Origin: Hyposmocoma kahamanoa
Taxonomy: Eukaryota > Arthropoda > Insecta > Lepidoptera > Cosmopterigidae
Assembly: GCF_003589595.1 (NCBI RefSeq)
Contig: NW_020654289.1
Coordinates: forward strand, 7,680,776 to 7,744,775
Reading direction: 5' to 3'
DNA: 64,000 nucleotides
A program made the position numbers and the translations under genes. Below are positions 61,090-64,000 of this stretch, one piece after another. The notes under the pieces are model-generated. The model was not told the origin of the DNA. It worked only from the letters and a program-made list of their open reading frames with translations, and did no database searches. Every line of letters starts with the position of its first letter. The first letter of the stretch is position 1.

Positions 61090-62640
61090 CAGTCGATGGA
61101 GCCAAGCATCACGAAAGAAAGAAGCCTTTTGAGGGTTAACAGTGATTGGTTGGATCAAGAGTTAGTCAATGATAATCGACTCCATTCCATCTACTTAAAC
61201 TGGAAAACGAGAAAGACCATGTACGTCTTATGAAAATTCTTCAGAATCTAGTAAGAAGCGCAAAAATACTACTCTGATTAATAAATATGGATTCGAACAC
61301 GTCTATAATGCACATATTCAAGGGCTGCGATCTTAGGGAAAAAGTAATGAAGCAAAAATCGTGGAGGCATTGACGTCTGCAGATGCAGAGAAAAAAATAT
61401 CAGTGCTTAAATTGATGGACGACTCTAATATTATCCAAACGCTGAGCGATCAATTGGATCTGACCAGGGCTCAATATTTATATTTGAAGAATATTTTGGA
61501 TGAACGGAACTGTTTCTTACTACCGCCTTATTACAAAGTACAAAAAAATAAACAGAACTGTTACCCACCTGCATCAGCTATTGAAATTACAAACACATGT
61601 GCAATAATGTTATCCCTACAGGATTTATTACATCACTCAACGGCGAAGATATTGATGATAGATTCCCTGTACAAAAACGGTTTGAAACAGTTGGTTTTAT
61701 ACTGTAAATGGGAATGTGATGGCTCGTGAGGTCAAAGTGAGTATAAACAAAGACTTCCAGAGGAGTCTGAACTTGTGTTAGACTCGTACTTATTCATTGC
61801 ATCTGTTGTGCCCATCAGATTAACTAATGAAACGATTGATACTGTTGTTTGGCAAAATCCTGTGCCTTCATCCGCGAGATTTTTGTAATACAGCCTGCTC
61901 AGCTGAAATTACAGGAGTCGATGAAATTTTGATAAAGCGACTTAAAAAAAAAATTAAAAATTAAAAATTTAAACTGTTTATTTCAATAAAAAAAAAAACA
62001 TAAATGATACAAGTTTACGGTTGAATCTTAAAATTAAAGATTATATAACCTATTAATAATGTAGTTGCGTTTAATGGTTAGGTTGTATATAAATCATTCT
62101 TATCATTCTTATTTGTATTTGTCCGTTGTATAAAATTTTTTTAGAATGTTCTTTACTTGCACGGGCTTTCTATTATCTAACAAATCCACAAGGAACCTTG
62201 GTAGATTGTTTAATATTCGCGGGAGTTTACACATCCAAGACTCTATGTAATCCTTCAAGTTTTATCGTCTGGCATATTGATAGATTCCCAAAAATTTGGC
62301 CAATATGCTTTGGAAACTGCAAGAATATACGTCAGTAAATATGATTAGTATTATATGCCATCTTCGGTACACAAAATATTAATTCACGGAGAAGGTATAA
62401 TTAATCATTTTGCAGTATTACCTATCGGACAACTTTCAGAAGACGCTCAAAAATCTCGTAAAAAAGTCTACAAAAAATGTTGATTACACCACGCAAGAAA
62501 GTGCTCTAGATCTGCAACAAATAAATGTATTTCACACGTTACTTTGTACTTCTGATCCATTTATAACCAGTAACCGAAAACCTTATGTTCAAAATCGACA
62601 GGAGCTTGACGATAAGACGCTACGTCTATAGAAAGCGGAG
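61090..62640 (+). pseudogene. RAG1-like (Transib) transposase pseudogene
   Basis: Scattered plus-strand frames resemble the RAG1/Transib transposase core. Near 61215-61360 is a basic region (SSESSKKRK). At 61361-61729 runs an intact 122-codon stretch ending KWECDGS, matching the first catalytic Asp motif (CDG in RAG1); a TGA follows at once, and the frame then continues GQSEYKQ and later VVWQNPVPSSARF. The central part with the second catalytic Asp appears deleted between about 61920 and 62130. From about 62290 the frame ALETARIYVSKYD, a stop, then MPSSVHKILIHG and VLPIGQLSEDAQKS leads to the third motif; the expected catalytic Glu appears to be Lys. A frameshift moves the end to LLCTSDPFITS (about 62535-62575). 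The assignment to Transib agrees with the termini. Residue matching is by eye. Confidence 0.75.
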
Positions 62641-63055
62641 CAACTCATCACTGATTCTAAAAAAGATATTATATTACGTAATAATAGGCCATGATACAAG
62701 AGAGAGGCTAGAGTTTAAAACAGATATCCGAAATAATAACAAATATTTCGGGTATCTGTTTTTCATGTTTTTTCTTCTCTCATAGTTTTATTTTTTTATT
62801 TTAAATAATTTGAAGTAAAATTTATAATTACATTTAATTTATTTTATGAATAAAGAATTACCGTAACAAGGCATTTCCATTTTTTTAAAAATAAATATAG
62901 GGTACAATTTACCAGGAGAAATTTATGATTTTGCACATTTTTTTGTCTGTCAATTACGAGTAGTTTAATATAAATGTATAAGCATTTAAAAGCGTGGAAT
63001 TCCCACTATGTGTAATAAAAAATTGAAAGGTATCTCAAAAAACAAAAAAGTTACA

Positions 63056-63084
63056 GGTTTTTCTGGCCTAAATTTCCCATAGTG
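63056..63084 (-). promoter_or_regulatory. Transib right terminus, RSS-like with 13-bp spacer
   Basis: Read inward from the end on the minus strand: CACTATG, 13 bp, then AGAAAAACC, which matches eight of nine bases of the recombination-signal nonamer. The spacer is close to the 12-bp class. Confidence 0.6.
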
Positions 63085-63196
63085 CGACGCTTTACATTTT
63101 TATTCTGTTGACTGACAAGTGGCAACTGATATCCTTAAGGGCAATCTTACCTGTGTACCTACACTCTACAATCAGGTTGAACTTAATACTACATTA

Positions 63197-63597
63197 GTAG
63201 CAGTAGAGATCCTTGAGAAAGAGTTCTTCAAGGAATGTAATGCCACCTTACCTATTTCTGCCGCCAAACTGTAATGTGAGCTTTGCTGCGTTTCGGATTT
63301 GACGAGGTACTGGTGAATTTACAGGCACATGGAACTTGTTAGCTTATGTTTCAAGGTGACGGGCGAAATGTCGGTGCCCCTTAGTAGGGCTAGCAAGGAC
63401 AGGGCGCGAGAGTGACATAAAAGCGCGAGATTTTGTTCTATGCAAGGATGGCTATATCTCGCGCTTTATGTCGCTCTCGCACACGTCGCGCCCTGTCGTG
63501 CTAGCCCTACAGCTCTAGGCGATTTAAAGTACTGACTGAAATTGCAACTGTTATTGGTAGACGTGATTTGTCCCTTTACTTGTTATTACAAAAAATA
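63197..63597 (+). mobile_element. SINE-like S2 copy split by palindromic element M7
   Basis: It starts AGTAGCAGTAGAGATCCTTG. The GGTGCCCCTTAG and GGCGATTTAAAG blocks are separated by the palindrome at 63393-63509. Confidence 0.75.
63393..63509. mobile_element. palindromic element M7 nested in S2
   Basis: It starts TAGGGCTAGCA and ends TGCTAGCCCTA. GGGCGCGAGAGTGACAT and ATGTCGCTCTCGC pair inside. It interrupts an S2 copy. Confidence 0.8.
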
Positions 63598-64000
63598 ACT
63601 TATTATGGTGTTACCATTGTCACACATTTTCGCGCGACGTATAACTCTCATTGTATCTACAAGTGAAAGTTTCAATTACCAATTTCAATAGAAGAATTAA
63701 TAAGGGCTAAAAACCTGTAACTAGTCGTAATCATTTAGTAAATAGCCTGGAAAGTAGTAAAATGTAAAAGATTCATTTATATTTATAAGTTGTAATGAAA
63801 GTAAACCAATAACGAAACGTAGAAGAAAAGGAAAAGAACAAAGATATAATCTGAACGATTTTTTGATGCACATTTAATGTGATTCTAGACATACAGAACC
63901 AAGAGAACGTAACAACGGAGCAAATAAAAATGAAACTTATCACTGCCATATAAAAGTCACATTAATTTAATCTTCGCAATAAAACTAACAGCCCTCGCTG

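Larger units (their letters stand above)
60182..63084 (+). mobile_element. Transib DNA transposon, full length by termini, coding region decayed
   Basis: The element starts CACTATGGGAAAT and ends in the exact reverse complement, ATTTCCCATAGTG. It is flanked on both sides by the 5-bp direct repeat CGACG (60177-60181 and 63085-63089). Termini beginning CAC-x-x-TG and 5-bp GC-rich target duplications are known features of Transib elements, the relatives of the RAG1 recombinase. The interior holds remains of a transposase on the plus strand (see separate entry). At 2.9 kb it is on the short side for Transib, in line with an internal deletion around 61.9-62.1 kb. Autonomous activity is excluded by the stops and frameshifts. 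Confidence 0.85.

Noticed and set aside
1..64000. CRISPR array, operons or bacterial features
   Set aside because: No regularly spaced repeats of that type and no compact gene organisation; the window is insect-like nuclear DNA.

Overview
The window looks like insect, most likely lepidopteran, nuclear DNA. It is AT-rich, has almost no long open frames, and is packed with short interspersed repeats, small inverted-repeat DNA transposons and fragments of non-LTR elements. The only host gene I can support is a neuronal cell-surface immunoglobulin gene. The lepidopteran assignment is inference from the style of the repeats and was not checked by a search.

Host gene. Five exons of one dpr-like gene (defective proboscis extension response family) lie on the minus strand over about 19.5 kb, with compatible splice phases throughout. 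In transcription order: Ig1 second half (29046-29256), a 42-nt proline-rich micro-exon (14140-14181), Ig2 first half (12908-13025), Ig2 second half (10674-10861), and the C-terminal exon with the stop codon (9791-9900). The 5' exons (signal peptide, Ig1 first half) were not found and are probably beyond the right edge, so much of 29.3-64 kb may be intron. Just downstream of the Ig1 exon, inside the intron, are two decayed tandem copies of the same exon, carrying stop codons.

Mobile DNA. At the left edge (about 101-2200, minus) is a broken non-LTR retrotransposon with a recognisable reverse transcriptase. Near the right edge (60182-63084) is an essentially complete but decayed Transib element. 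It has CACTATG termini, a 5-bp CGACG target duplication, remains of a RAG1-like transposase, and termini that resemble recombination signals with 13- and 23-bp spacers. Between them are at least 13 copies of a tRNA-derived SINE (family S1), about 21 copies of a second SINE-like family (S2), about 10 units of a tRNA-like family that also occurs as head-to-tail dimers (family C), and several inverted-repeat transposons (families M1-M7), some nested in S2 copies. Two RTE-type LINE 3' ends are also present.

The remaining sequence is AT-rich non-coding DNA. Many short open frames in it are translations of repeats in irrelevant frames and are not annotated.
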